Positions 8,445 through 17,548 are shown, counted from the first letter of the stretch. The stretch is DNA of 64,000 nucleotides from JADKFD01 sp050250665 (GCA_050250665.1 JBFWOF010000019.1:35927-99926), one strand, 5' to 3'. The notes: generated from the letters alone by a model not told the origin. Numbers and translations: made by a program.

Positions 8445-9839
8445 TCAGGACTCGCTGCTGTTGTCTGCAGGCGGCGTTGCCGCCGGCGCCGCACTGGCGC
8501 CTTCGGCCGTGGCCGGTTTGGGGCCGCGCCTGGAACCGCCACCGGAACCGCTGCGGCTGCGCCCGCCGTCACGGCCCCTGCCGCCACTGCCACTGCGGCC
8601 GCCGTCGCGACGCGGACCACCGGGCTTGCCGGAGCCGCGCGGCCGGGTCATCTTCAGCGGCGGCACATCGGCCAGCAGCTCGTTGGTGATCGGTTCCACC
8701 GGGATGCGCTGGCCGATGAAGGCCTCGATATCCGGCAGACCGATGGCGTAGCGCTCGCAGGCAAAACTGATGGCATCGCCGCTGGCGCCGAAGCGTGCCG
8801 TGCGGCCGATGCGGTGCACATAGTCCTCGGCGTCCTGCGGCAGATCGTAGTTGAAGACGTGGCTGACATCCGGAATGTGCAGACCGCGCGCCGCGACATC
8901 GGTCGCGACCAGGATCGCCACTTCGCTGCGCTGGAAGCGCCCCAGCAGCGACTGCCGTTTGTGTTGCGGCACATCGCCGGACAGGATTGCACTGGGCAGC
9001 CCGTGTTTCTCCAGGCGCTCGTGGATCTGCTCGGCCGCAAACTTGGTGTTGACGAAGACGATCGTGCGCGGTGCGTCCATGCGCGACAGCAGACCCAGCA
9101 GTAGCGGCAGCTTCTCGTCAGTCGCCGGGAAGTACACGCGCTGGCTGACCCGCGCGGTCGTCACCGTATCGGTTTCGACCTTGAGCGTCTTCGGGCTGTT
9201 CATGTGCTCGTAGGCCAGCTCCAGCACCCGGTGCGAGAGCGTGGCCGAGAACAGCAGGCCCTGACGCTCGGCCGGCGGCGGCATCTTGCGCATCAGGTAG
9301 CGGATGTCCTTGATGAAGCCGAGATCGAACATGCGATCGGCTTCGTCGAGCACCACGACTTCGATCGAGCGCAGGCTGAACACGTGCTGCTTGAGGTAAT
9401 CCATCAGCCGCCCGGGCGTGCCGATCAGCACGTCGCAGCCTTCGGCAAACTGGGCGCGCTGCTTTTCGTAGTCCACACCGCCATAGACCAGCCCCAGGCG
9501 CAGGCCGGTCTGGCCGCCGAGCTGCACGGCATCCTTGTGGATCTGGATGGCCAGTTCGCGGGTGGGTGCAAGGATCACGGCGCGCGGATCCTGAATCCGT
9601 CGTTCCGGTCGAGCTTCGACCGACAACAGCCGCTGCATCAGGGTCACCAGGAATGCGGCGGTCTTGCCGGTGCCGGTCTGGGCCTGGCCGGCAACATCGA
9701 AATTCTTCAGGGTTTCCGGGAGCGTCAGCGCCTGAATCGGCGTCAGGCGGGTAAAGCCGGCGTCGTGCAGGCCTTGGGACAGGGTCGGGTGCAAGCCCAG
9801 GCTGTCGAAATCGAGATCAGTCAGTGTGCGTTCGGTCAT
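8445..9839 (-). CDS. rhlB: DEAD-box RNA helicase RhlB
   Basis: ATP-dependent RNA helicase that in enterobacteria unwinds RNA for the degradosome. Motifs in order: the Q motif (FTRLTPIQALTLP), motif I AQTGTGKT, PTRELA, TPGR, DEAD, SAT, and motif VI HRIGRTARFG. The stretch ACERYAIGLPDIEAFIGQRI matches the RhlB C-terminal core. The tail (from about residue 398) is a Gly/Arg/Ser-rich low-complexity extension likely to bind RNA. It diverges from trxA-rho, the same neighbourhood as in E. coli, which supports RhlB over RhlE. gspC follows after 3 bp, suggesting co-transcription. Confidence 0.92.
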   Translation of the reverse strand: MTERTLTDLDFDSLGLHPTLSQGLHDAGFTRLTPIQALTLPETLKNFDVAGQAQTGTGKTAAFLVTLMQRLLSVEARPERRIQDPRAVILAPTRELAIQIHKDAVQLGGQTGLRLGLVYGGVDYEKQRAQFAEGCDVLIGTPGRLMDYLKQHVFSLRSIEVVVLDEADRMFDLGFIKDIRYLMRKMPPPAERQGLLFSATLSHRVLELAYEHMNSPKTLKVETDTVTTARVSQRVYFPATDEKLPLLLGLLSRMDAPRTIVFVNTKFAAEQIHERLEKHGLPSAILSGDVPQHKRQSLLGRFQRSEVAILVATDVAARGLHIPDVSHVFNYDLPQDAEDYVHRIGRTARFGASGDAISFACERYAIGLPDIEAFIGQRIPVEPITNELLADVPPLKMTRPRGSGKPGGPRRDGGRSGSGGRGRDGGRSRSGSGGGSRRGPKPATAEGASAAPAATPPADNSSES

Positions 9840-10156
9840 CTATCCATGCAGTCCATGTCGTGAAGCCGACACTGCGCGCGGATCAGCGCGTCTGCATGCC
9901 GGCATTGTCAGGCCCGTCGACAAATACCGCGACGGAGCCATGAAATCCTTTTCGATCAACACCTTGCCCCTATCCTCCTGAACTGCGTACAGTCCGCAAG
10001 TGGAACATCATGGGTTGAAAACGAACGAAGGAGTCACCACACTTCGCTCGCCCCAGCGACGTTCAACGCTGTCTCCCCCAGTGGCGGAGCCATCGCTGTA
10101 GACACTGGCCGGTGCGAGTTTATCCCAATACACCCCTGTATAGCTGGAGTAGCGCA
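9840..10156. other. Divergent rhlB/trxA intergenic region
   Basis: 317 bp without a gene between the divergent rhlB and trxA starts. It presumably holds both promoters. I could not single out convincing -35/-10 pairs, and no repeat or stable palindrome stands out. Confidence 0.4.
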
Positions 10157-10483
10157 GTGAGCGAAGCCATTTCCCAACTGGGCAGCAGTGATTTCGATGC
10201 GTCGGTGTTGCAATCCGATATGCCGGTGCTGGTGGATTTCTGGGCCGAGTGGTGCGAACCGTGCAAACGCATGGATCCCTTGCTGAAGGAACTGGCGAGC
10301 GAACTGGAGGGCAAGGTCAAGGTGGCCAAGGTCAATGTCGAGGCCTTTCCTGCCATTGCCAACCAGTTTCGTGTGCGCGGCCTGCCGACCTTCATGATGT
10401 TCAAGAACGGCCAGGTGCATTCCACCCAGATCGGTGCCATCAGCAAGAGCCAGCTGGCGCAGTTTGTGGCCAAGGCGATCTGA
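10157..10483 (+). CDS. trxA: Thioredoxin with atypical CEPC active site
   Basis: A 108-residue cytoplasmic thiol-disulfide reductase. VLVDFWAEWCEPCKRMDPLL is the active-site strand-helix, and the cis-Pro loop reads RGLPTFMMFKNG. Start chosen: GTG at 10157 with GGAG 7 nt upstream, giving the usual thioredoxin length; an upstream GTG at 10112 would add an unrelated leader. The active site is Cys-Glu-Pro-Cys where nearly all thioredoxins have Cys-Gly-Pro-Cys (codons TGC GAA CCG TGC are unambiguous). The first residue between the cysteines tunes redox potential, so this protein may differ in reducing power. It stands before rho as in E. coli. Confidence 0.93.
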   Translation: MSEAISQLGSSDFDASVLQSDMPVLVDFWAEWCEPCKRMDPLLKELASELEGKVKVAKVNVEAFPAIANQFRVRGLPTFMMFKNGQVHSTQIGAISKSQLAQFVAKAI

Positions 10484-10486
10484 GGC

Positions 10487-10682
10487 TGGTTGCTGGCAGC
10501 TGGCAAATAGCGGTTGGCGATTGGGGCGCGTTGCCTGTGCGACGAGGCGAAGGAGTCGCTCCCTGGCCTCGGCCCGAGGCGTGTCGCTGCGGGCTGCGTG
10601 TTTCAGCAGCACTCCGCCGCCACCCGTTCGGCTGCATGAAGCGCCCCAATCGCTACCGGCCATTTGCCAGTTGCCGCTCTCA
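10487..10682. repeat. Inverted element between trxA and rho
   Basis: The left arm (10487-10530) contains CTGGCAAATAGCGGTTGGCG and ATTGGGGCGC. The right arm (10640-10682) carries the inverse, GCGCCCCAATCGCTACCGGCCATTTGCCAG. Arm units (GGCAACTGG/GCGATTGGGGCGC) resemble those at 49680-49760. The centre holds GC-rich imperfect palindromes. The remaining 10683-10879 shows no gene and presumably includes the rho leader and promoter. Confidence 0.75.
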
Positions 10683-10879
10683 ACGCTAGACCTCGCCACA
10701 TTCGGCATGCTAACTTTCCGTTCATAGCGCTCGCCGAACCCGGCTTGAGTGCAGTCTGCTCCGATATCCACGGCTCTCGATCGACGCACTGCGTCCGACT
10801 CGATGGTCTGATCGCGCGATCCGCGCAAACTCCGCGTCACTCCTAACGCCCAATCTCAAGGCGCCTCTCAGCAAATCCT

Positions 10880-12145
10880 ATGCATCTATCCGAACTGAAG
10901 CGGAAATCCGTAGAAGAACTCCTGGAAATGGCCGACGCGATGCAAATCGAAGGCGTCGCCCGGGCCCGCAAGCAGGAAGTCATCTTTGCCATCCTCAAGG
11001 CCCACGCCAAATCCGGAGAGTCCATTTCCGGCGAAGGCGTGCTGGAAATACTCCAGGACGGATTCGGCTTTCTGCGCGCCGTTGATACTTCCTATCTGGC
11101 CGGCCCCGATGATGTCTACATCAGCCCCAGCCAGATTCGCCGCTTCAATCTGCGTACCGGCGATTACATCCGCGGCAAGGTCCGACCCCCCAAGGAAGGC
11201 GAGCGCTATTTCGCCCTGCTCAAGGTGGACGACATCAATGACGAGCCGCCGGAATCAAAGAAGAACCAGGTTCTGTTCGAGAACCTGACGCCCTACTACC
11301 CGACCGTGCGTTACAACCTGGAGCGCGGCAACGGTTCGGCCGAGGACATCACCGGACGGGTCATGGACCTGATGTCGCCGGTGGGCAAGGGCCAGCGTGG
11401 TCTGATCGTGTCGCCGCCCAAGGCCGGCAAGACGATGATGCTGCAGAACGTCGCCCAGGCGCTGATGGCCAACCATCCGGAAAGCCATCTGATCGTGCTG
11501 CTGATCGATGAGCGCCCGGAAGAAGTCACCGAGATGCAGCGCATGGTGCGCACCGGTGAAGTCATCAGCTCCACCTTCGATGAACCGGCCGCCCGCCACG
11601 TGCAGGTCGCGGAAATGGTGATCGAACGGGCCAAACGTCTGGTCGAGCACAAGCGCGATGTCATCATCCTGCTCGATTCGATCACTCGTCTGGCGCGCGC
11701 CTACAACACCGTGGTGCCCTCATCGGGCAAGGTGCTGTCCGGCGGCGTCGACGCCAACGCCCTGCAGCGCCCGAAGCGCTTCTTCGGTGCCGCGCGCAAG
11801 GTCGAGGAAGGCGGTTCGCTGACCATTCTCGGTACGGCGCTGGTCGAAACCGGTTCGAAGATGGACGAGGTCATTTACGAAGAGTTCAAGGGCACCGGCA
11901 ACATGGAAGTGCATCTGGAACGTCGTATCGCCGAGAAGCGCATTTACCCCGCCATCAACATCAACCGCTCCGGCACCCGCCGCGAAGAGTTGCTGCTGGC
12001 CGCCGAACCGCTGCAGAAGATCTGGATCCTGCGCAAGCTGCTGCACTCGATGGACGAGACCGCGGCGATGGAATTCATGCTCGACAAGATGAAGAGCACC
12101 AAGTCCAACGACGAGTTCTTCCAGTCGATGAAGCGGCAGGGCTGA
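10880..12145 (+). CDS. rho: Transcription termination factor Rho
   Basis: Hexameric RNA-dependent ATPase that ends transcription. At 421 residues it is full length. It shows the N-terminal helical domain (MHLSELKRKSVEELLEMA), the cold-shock RNA-binding domain with GFGFLR and DDVYISPSQIRRFNLRTGD, the P-loop SPPKAGKT, Walker B VIILLDSITRLARAYN, the Q/R loops (GKVLSGGVDANALQRPKRFF) and the C-terminal RREELLL. The ATG at 10880 gives the standard N-terminus. A 396-bp spacer containing a repeat element separates it from trxA, so rho probably has its own promoter. Confidence 0.97.
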   Translation: MHLSELKRKSVEELLEMADAMQIEGVARARKQEVIFAILKAHAKSGESISGEGVLEILQDGFGFLRAVDTSYLAGPDDVYISPSQIRRFNLRTGDYIRGKVRPPKEGERYFALLKVDDINDEPPESKKNQVLFENLTPYYPTVRYNLERGNGSAEDITGRVMDLMSPVGKGQRGLIVSPPKAGKTMMLQNVAQALMANHPESHLIVLLIDERPEEVTEMQRMVRTGEVISSTFDEPAARHVQVAEMVIERAKRLVEHKRDVIILLDSITRLARAYNTVVPSSGKVLSGGVDANALQRPKRFFGAARKVEEGGSLTILGTALVETGSKMDEVIYEEFKGTGNMEVHLERRIAEKRIYPAININRSGTRREELLLAAEPLQKIWILRKLLHSMDETAAMEFMLDKMKSTKSNDEFFQSMKRQG

Positions 12146-12159
12146 GGACGCGCAATCCC

Positions 12160-12541
12160 TGCCGAGCAAGCTCGGCACTACCAGAGCCTCGTACACCAGA
12201 CGCTCTGGTAGAGCGGAGCCTGCTCCGCTGCTTCTGCCGGGCTTGTGCTTGGGCTGTTGTCGCATGCCCGAAGAGCCGCAGATCCTGCCGAGCAAGCTCG
12301 GCACTACCATAGCCTCGCACACCGACGCTCTGGTAGAGCGGAGCTTGCTCCGCTGCTCTGGCTGGGCTTTGGTTTTGGCTTTGGTGGGTCCAGACTTGTC
12401 TGGACGCTTCTGGGCGGGGTGCGCGGAGAGCGTCCAGACGAGTCTGGGCCTGCAATAGCCGCAGTTCCTGCCGAGCAAGCTCGGCACTACAAAGGCCTCG
12501 TAAACCGATGCTCTGGTAGAGCGGAGCTTGCTCCGCTGCCT
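12160..12541. repeat. Cluster of four GTAG-type palindrome dimers after rho
   Basis: Four inverted dimers lie in tandem: 12160-12229, 12286-12354, 12383-12450 and 12470-12539. Dimers 1, 2 and 4 pair TGCCGAGCAAGCTCGGCACTAC with GTAGAGCGGAGCTTGCTCCG. Dimer 3 is of the GTCCAGACTTGTCTGGAC type. Each monomer starts or ends with GTAG/GTGG and encodes a strong hairpin, as in SMAG/REP elements of Stenotrophomonas. They lie between convergent rho and the halogenase operon and fill the 430-bp gap. They could serve as a bidirectional transcription end, but none has a clear U-run. Confidence 0.88.
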
Positions 12542-12575
12542 AGGCTGGGCTTTGGCGATACGTGCTTGCCGAGCG

Positions 12576-14066
12576 TCAAACCTTCGCCATCGGGCAGTAG
12601 CGCTCGACGTATTCCTGGTGGGCGGGCAGTTGCCGCAGGCTCATGGCCACCTGTTTGCGGATGCCTTCGAGAAAGCCTGAGAGTTCGGCATCGCCCATCA
12701 GGTCGGCGACCGGATGGTGCTGCTCGGGGGTGATGCCCTGGCCGAGCATGACCTGGATCCAGGAATTCTCGGCGAAGAGCTCGTTCGGTACCCGGAAGAC
12801 CCGACCGGTCTGGCGGAACAGCTCGATGCGGTGACGCAGGCTGGGTGGAATGTCGAGCTCGCGGCAGGCGCGCCAGAAGGGCGTGTCCTGGCGTTCGGTC
12901 ACGTGGTAGTGCAGCACGATGAAATCGCGGATGTGCTCGATTTCGGCGCGGGTCTGCTGATTGTATTCGTCGATGTCGGTCTGACGGATGCCATTGCCGG
13001 GGAACATCTGCATCAGACGGATGATGCCGCGCTGGATCAGATGGATGCTGGTCGATTCCAGCGGCTCCAGAAAACCGCTGGACAGGCCGATGGCCACGCA
13101 GTTCCTGGCCCAGGTCTGCAGGCGCTGTCCGGGACGGAAGCGGATCACCCGCGGTTCGGTGCGGATCTGGCCCTCGATATTGCCCATCAGCGTGGCCCGC
13201 GCCTGCTCATCGTCGATATAGCGGCTGTTGTAGACCAGGCCATTGCCGACCCGGTGCTGCAGCGGAATCCGCCATTGCCAGCCGGCACCGTGGGCGATGG
13301 ATCGGGTATAGGGCAGTGCCGGAGCGACCGACTCGGTCTGCACCGCCACCGCGCTGTCGCAGAACAGCCAGTGTGACCAGTCCTCATAGCCGATGTTCAG
13401 CGTCTTCTCGATCAGCAGGGCGCGAAAACCGGTGCAATCGATGAACAGATCGCCCTCGATCTCGGTTCCAGAATCGAGGCGCAGGCTGCGGATGTAGCCC
13501 GATTCGGCATCGGTGCGCACCTCGACGATCTTGCCCTCGATGCGCTGGACGCCATAGCCCTCGCTGAACTGGCGCAGGAAGCGGGCGTAGAGACCGGCAT
13601 CCAGATGAAATGCGTAGTTCATGCCACCGCGCGGCAAATGGGCGAAGCGACTCTCCAGCGCGGCCTTGAGCTCCAGGCAATAGTCGCCGTAGTCACCCGC
13701 CAGCCCGCGCTCGCGACCCTTGAGCCAGAAGTGCTGGAAGCCGGCAGTCCAGTGGTCGGTGCCGGTCAGGCCGAAGGAATGGATGTAGTCGAGGCCACGA
13801 TCGCGCCAGTTCTCGAAGCGGATGCCGAGCTTGAAGGTGGCATTGGTTGCGGCCATGAACTGCTGCTCGTTGATATCGAGCAGACGGTGGAAGGTGACGA
13901 GGGTGGGGATGGTGGCTTCACCGACGCCGACGGTGGCGATTTCGTCAGACTCGATCAGCTTGATGTCCAGCTGTCGTCCAAGAATCTTCGATACCGCCGC
14001 CGCCGCCATCCAGCCGGCAGTGCCGCCTCCGGCGATGACGACGCGCTTGACCTTCTGAGCTTCCAT
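12576..14066 (-). CDS. Flavin-dependent tryptophan halogenase family protein (copy 1)
   Basis: A 496-residue FADH2-dependent halogenase-like enzyme. It has the FAD-binding GGGTAGW near residue 13, the catalytic Lys at 79 (ATFKLGIRFENW, the same position as K79 of PrnA), the halogenase signature W263-Q-W-R-I-P268, and PLEST (Glu337/Ser/Thr), the active-site Glu and halide loop. All hallmark residues are present, so halogenation chemistry is plausible. Relatives in Brevundimonas (BrvH) and Xanthomonas act on indole-type substrates in vitro, with natural substrates unknown. It is the last gene of an operon with halogenase 2, SapC and a cupin, 11 bp after the cupin stop. A flavin reductase is not in the window. 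Confidence 0.9.
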   Translation of the reverse strand: MEAQKVKRVVIAGGGTAGWMAAAAVSKILGRQLDIKLIESDEIATVGVGEATIPTLVTFHRLLDINEQQFMAATNATFKLGIRFENWRDRGLDYIHSFGLTGTDHWTAGFQHFWLKGRERGLAGDYGDYCLELKAALESRFAHLPRGGMNYAFHLDAGLYARFLRQFSEGYGVQRIEGKIVEVRTDAESGYIRSLRLDSGTEIEGDLFIDCTGFRALLIEKTLNIGYEDWSHWLFCDSAVAVQTESVAPALPYTRSIAHGAGWQWRIPLQHRVGNGLVYNSRYIDDEQARATLMGNIEGQIRTEPRVIRFRPGQRLQTWARNCVAIGLSSGFLEPLESTSIHLIQRGIIRLMQMFPGNGIRQTDIDEYNQQTRAEIEHIRDFIVLHYHVTERQDTPFWRACRELDIPPSLRHRIELFRQTGRVFRVPNELFAENSWIQVMLGQGITPEQHHPVADLMGDAELSGFLEGIRKQVAMSLRQLPAHQEYVERYCPMAKV

Positions 14067-14077
14067 CTCTGCTCCCT

Positions 14078-15082
14078 CTATCGATTCAGGCGCTTCAGCA
14101 GCCGCGCGCGCAGGCTGCGGGTGGCGTCGGCGTCCATGGTCGCGAGCACGCCGCGCGCGTGCGCGGGGATGTGCGCGGCGGTGTGCTCATCGGCGTCGAA
14201 CACATAGTGGTCGAACATCTGCTGCCAGGCCTGACGCTCCACCGCCGGCAGATCGCGCACGATCATCAGTGCCAGCATCAACGCATTCATCGGCGTGTCC
14301 ATATAGGCCGGCGATTGCCGCCACCAGTAGTTGAGCAGCACATTGAAGGGCTCCAGCGCCTCCACATGGTGCCACCACATGCTCGGTAACAGCAGCGCAT
14401 CGCCGGCCTCCAGTTCGGCCACCCGGGCATGCTTCAGGGCCTCGGCAAAGCGCGGGAAACGGGTCAGATCGGGTTCGGAAAAATCGACCAGACTGATGGC
14501 CTGCCCCGCGGGCGTGAAGTCCAGCGGACCGACGTAGAGATTGCCGATCTGCGCCGGCGGGAACAGCGTGAAGCGGCGGCGGCCGGCGACCACGCAGGCG
14601 AGGTTGTCGGGCACATCGTGATGGGCGGCGATGCGGCTGCGGTTGCCGATCCAGATGCTGGCCAGCGGATTGCGATCGCCGAAATCGAGGTCATTGCCAG
14701 CGCGGAATCCGGGCAGACAGCTGTCCACGGTGGTCGAGCCGACATAGATCGCCGGCGACGGATGCTGCTCGGCGCAGGCGCCGATCTGGTCCAGCACCTG
14801 ATCCAGGCGCTGCCGCTCGACCCGGAAATTGAAGCCGTTGAATTCGGAGTTGTAGAAGAAACGGCCATCGATGTCGGCATCGCCGTGCCAGGCCACCACC
14901 GGCTCGCCGCGGTAGAAACCCGCCAGATAGCGCATCGCTGCGGCGGCGGATTCGCGCCCGGCGCGCACCGCCGGCCAATCTCTGACCAGTCCCCGCAGCA
15001 GCAGCGGTTCGCTGGAGCGCAGCAGGGAATCGCCAAGCGCGGCGGGATCGTCCAGCTGCAGTTCGCGGATAGCCTCAGGCAT
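14078..15082 (-). CDS. Cupin-like (JmjC/cupin_8) protein
   Basis: A 334-residue protein with a double-stranded beta-helix core of Fe(II)/2-oxoglutarate-dioxygenase type. The metal site is suggested by AAHHDVPDNLACVVAGRRRF (His-x-Asp) and the distal His in LPSMWWHHVEALEP. The aromatic NYWW follows. The family typically hydroxylates proteins or small molecules, but members from halogenase/SapC clusters are uncharacterised. It overlaps sapC by 8 bp and precedes halogenase 1, so all four genes should be made together. No signal peptide is visible, so it is probably cytoplasmic. Confidence 0.85.
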   Translation of the reverse strand: MPEAIRELQLDDPAALGDSLLRSSEPLLLRGLVRDWPAVRAGRESAAAAMRYLAGFYRGEPVVAWHGDADIDGRFFYNSEFNGFNFRVERQRLDQVLDQIGACAEQHPSPAIYVGSTTVDSCLPGFRAGNDLDFGDRNPLASIWIGNRSRIAAHHDVPDNLACVVAGRRRFTLFPPAQIGNLYVGPLDFTPAGQAISLVDFSEPDLTRFPRFAEALKHARVAELEAGDALLLPSMWWHHVEALEPFNVLLNYWWRQSPAYMDTPMNALMLALMIVRDLPAVERQAWQQMFDHYVFDADEHTAAHIPAHARGVLATMDADATRSLRARLLKRLNR

Positions 15083-15785
15083 GGGCGGCGTGGAGACGCT
15101 GCTGGCGCTCGATCAGTTCGCGGAAATTCGACAGCGAGGCGATGGCCATGTAGATCGGCAGCAGATGACCGCTGCTTGCCAGCGCTTCCAGCTCGGCGCC
15201 TGGCAGCGCCTGCAGTCGTTCTTCGTTGATGGTGTGGAATCCCACGAGGCGGTTCTGCGAGCCGTCGCCCAGTTCGATGTCGAGCACGAAGGATTCCAGC
15301 AGATCCAGTCGCATCAGGGCTTCGACGAAGGCCGGCGTGCTGGCGACGCCCTGATGGAGGGCCAGCAACAGGGAATTGATGCGGTCGAGGTACTCGGTGC
15401 TGCCGCCATGCGGCAGGAACACCGGCTCGCCCTCGCTGCTGCTGACGCGCGGGCTGTCCATGTCGATGTGGATCACGGCTTCGCCGCCACTCTGGCCGAT
15501 CAGGAAGGGGGCTCTTTCGATCACCATCGGCACATAGCTGGCATCCCAGTGCTCGCCGTCCAGGAACAGATTCTGGCCCTCGCGGAAACCCAAGAGCGCC
15601 AGCGGCTGGAAACTCGCAGCGTCTGCCGACTGCCGGAACACGATCGGGTAATGCGCCTGAATGCTGCGGAACTCGGCGGGAAAGGTCAGCGCGCACATCA
15701 GCCCGTCACCCAGTGCCGCGCTGCGGCCGGTCAGGATGCGCAGCGCCTTGTGGTCGATATTGTTCAGCAGTTGGTGTCTGGCCAT
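15075..15785 (-). CDS. SapC family protein
   Basis: A 236-residue protein of the SapC family named from Campylobacter S-layer loci; the function here is unknown. The start is MARHQLLNNIDHKALRI at 15785, the usual family N-terminus, and the frame stays open further upstream without similarity. Family blocks seen are ALTFPAEFRSIQAHYPIVFR, PLALLGFREGQNLFL, W-(D/x)-A-SYVPMVIERAPFLIG and a C-terminal NFRELIERQQ. SapC genes recur next to TonB receptors and tryptophan halogenases in Caulobacter and Xanthomonas relatives. The stop overlaps the cupin start. Confidence 0.87.
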   Translation of the reverse strand: MARHQLLNNIDHKALRILTGRSAALGDGLMCALTFPAEFRSIQAHYPIVFRQSADAASFQPLALLGFREGQNLFLDGEHWDASYVPMVIERAPFLIGQSGGEAVIHIDMDSPRVSSSEGEPVFLPHGGSTEYLDRINSLLLALHQGVASTPAFVEALMRLDLLESFVLDIELGDGSQNRLVGFHTINEERLQALPGAELEALASSGHLLPIYMAIASLSNFRELIERQQRLHAAHA

Positions 15786-15829
15786 GGTTGCGCTGGGTTT
15801 CCTGGGGCAATGGATTCGGCGGCGGGTGC

Positions 15830-17383
15830 TCAGTGTCTGGGCAGACCCCGATTGTGGATGTGCGCCAGCAGCTCGCGATTGCCTGGCAGCGCCGCCAGCA
15901 TACGTCTGGACAGACTGGCCGCCTCGCGAAAGGCGCGGTCGGCCCGCTCGGGCTGATCCGAGTGCCGCGGTGCCAGATTGGCATCGGGCCTGAAGCCCAT
16001 ACCGTACAGCACGTACTGGTAGCTGGCCGAGGGGAACATCTCGTCCACCCGATGCAGGTCGTAACGCGAAGGCGACTGCTGCCGCCACAGCGCCAGCTGT
16101 GCGCGCAAACGCTCAGGCACCGATTCCGGGCGGCAGTTGTCGCGCCAGTAGTCCGAGTCGCTGCGCTGGGTCAGCACATAGTGCAGCTTCAGAAAATCGA
16201 TCACCCGACTCCAGCGGTAACTGAAGGCATCGTTGAAGCGCTCTGCGACGATGTCCATGCGCTCGCGCGTGGCCGGCAACTGGTCGCAGATCATGGCGGC
16301 CGACAATTCCACCAGGGCCAGGGCCGAAGCTTCCAGCGGTTCGATGAAGCCCGAGGACAAACCCACCGCCACACAGTTGCGGTGCCAGAAGCGCTGTCGG
16401 TAGCCGGGCTGGAAGCTCAGCTTGCGCGGGCTGGGACATTCGACCCCGCCGCCATGGGCTGCCACATAGCGGCGCAACTCGGCTTCGGCGGCTTCGTCGG
16501 AGATGTGCGCACTCGAATAGACATGGCCGATGCCACGTCGGGTGGGCAGGCCGATATCCCAGATCCAGCCGCTGCTCTGGGCGGTGGAGATCGTATGCGA
16601 GGCGATCGGACTGTCGGGCTGCGGGTACGGTAGCTGCAGGGCCAGCGCCGAGTCGTTGAACAGCACCTGTTTCTGATCGATCAGGCCGACGCCGTAATGC
16701 TGCCCCAGCAGCAGCGAGCGCAATCCGGTGCAGTCGATGTAGAGATCACCGGCGAGCGCACCATGCTCGCGGGTCTGCACCGAGGCGATATCGCCGTTCT
16801 CGGCGGCATTCACGGCCACCATGTGATCCGGAACGTGTCGTACGCCCAGCTGCTCGACGCAGTGCCTGCGCAGGAACAGGCCGAACTTGCCGGCGTCGAG
16901 GTGGTAGGCGTAGTTGGCGACCGCCGCATACTCCGGCGTCTGTGCCTGCTTGGGGGCCTTGCCGGCGGCGCACAGATGCGGCTGAAAGCTGACCAGATCG
17001 GCAAACGGCACCTGGGCATGATGGCGCAGCCATTCGGCGACCAGATTGGCCTCGCCATAGCCCTGCGGCAACACGAAAGGATGGAAGTAGTAGTCATTGG
17101 GCTGGCCATTGACCCAGCCGATGAACTGCGAGCCCTGCTTGAAAGCAGCATCGCACTCGCGGAAAAAAGCACTCTCGGACACGCCGATCCGGCTCAGCGT
17201 GTCGCGCATCGTCGGCCAGGTGCCCTCGCCGACCCCGATGGGCGGCACCTCGGGCGATTCCAGCAGGCTCACCTGCAAACCGCCACCGGCGGCGCGGCCG
17301 TGCTCTGCGGCAAGGACGGCAGCGGTCAGCCAGCCGGCAGAACCGCCGCCGACGATGACCACATGGTTGATGGCAGCACTCAC
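15830..17383 (-). CDS. Flavin-dependent tryptophan halogenase family protein (copy 2)
   Basis: A 517-residue first gene of the halogenase operon. It has the FAD motif GGGSAGW at residue 12 and a Lys at 82 in AAFKQGSQFIGW equivalent to the catalytic Lys. The signature is WIWDIG instead of WxWxIP, and the halide loop reads PLEAS rather than PLEST. It therefore belongs to a different subgroup from copy 1 and may have another substrate or altered halide binding. The start at 17383 lies in a region with no sugar-regulator operator, downstream of a terminator-like hairpin after the TonB receptor gene, so the operon probably has its own promoter at about 17390-17460. Confidence 0.88.
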   Translation of the reverse strand: MSAAINHVVIVGGGSAGWLTAAVLAAEHGRAAGGGLQVSLLESPEVPPIGVGEGTWPTMRDTLSRIGVSESAFFRECDAAFKQGSQFIGWVNGQPNDYYFHPFVLPQGYGEANLVAEWLRHHAQVPFADLVSFQPHLCAAGKAPKQAQTPEYAAVANYAYHLDAGKFGLFLRRHCVEQLGVRHVPDHMVAVNAAENGDIASVQTREHGALAGDLYIDCTGLRSLLLGQHYGVGLIDQKQVLFNDSALALQLPYPQPDSPIASHTISTAQSSGWIWDIGLPTRRGIGHVYSSAHISDEAAEAELRRYVAAHGGGVECPSPRKLSFQPGYRQRFWHRNCVAVGLSSGFIEPLEASALALVELSAAMICDQLPATRERMDIVAERFNDAFSYRWSRVIDFLKLHYVLTQRSDSDYWRDNCRPESVPERLRAQLALWRQQSPSRYDLHRVDEMFPSASYQYVLYGMGFRPDANLAPRHSDQPERADRAFREAASLSRRMLAALPGNRELLAHIHNRGLPRH

Positions 17384-17461
17384 CGTTTTGCTCTCACCCG
17401 AGTTTCCAGGCCTGGTCGTTCAGAGTGTAGTTTGTCGCTCCGATCCAGACCGTGACGACCC

Positions 17462-17534
17462 TGTGGGAGCGGGCTTTGCCCGCGATCATCCGCGGATAAC
17501 CGAGCACCGATCGCGGGCAAAGCCCGCTCCCACA
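17462..17534. repeat. GTGGGAGCGGGCTTTGCCCGC palindrome dimer
   Basis: Two inverted copies of a GTGGGAGCGGGCTTTGCCCG hairpin with a 25-bp middle. It belongs to the GTAG/GTGG repeat family; half-copies occur near 24908-24933 and 48690-48712. It lies between the TonB receptor terminator and the halogenase operon. Confidence 0.85.
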
Positions 17535-17548
17535 GGTGTGCGTTGCAC

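Noticed and set aside
10034..10840. 268-codon minus-strand frame over trxA
   Set aside because: Antisense to thioredoxin and crossing a repeat; no motif.
17384..17548. LacI-type operator before halogenase 2
   Set aside because: No match to the TTGACAGCGTTGTCAA dyad was found there, so direct LacI control of the halogenase operon is not supported.
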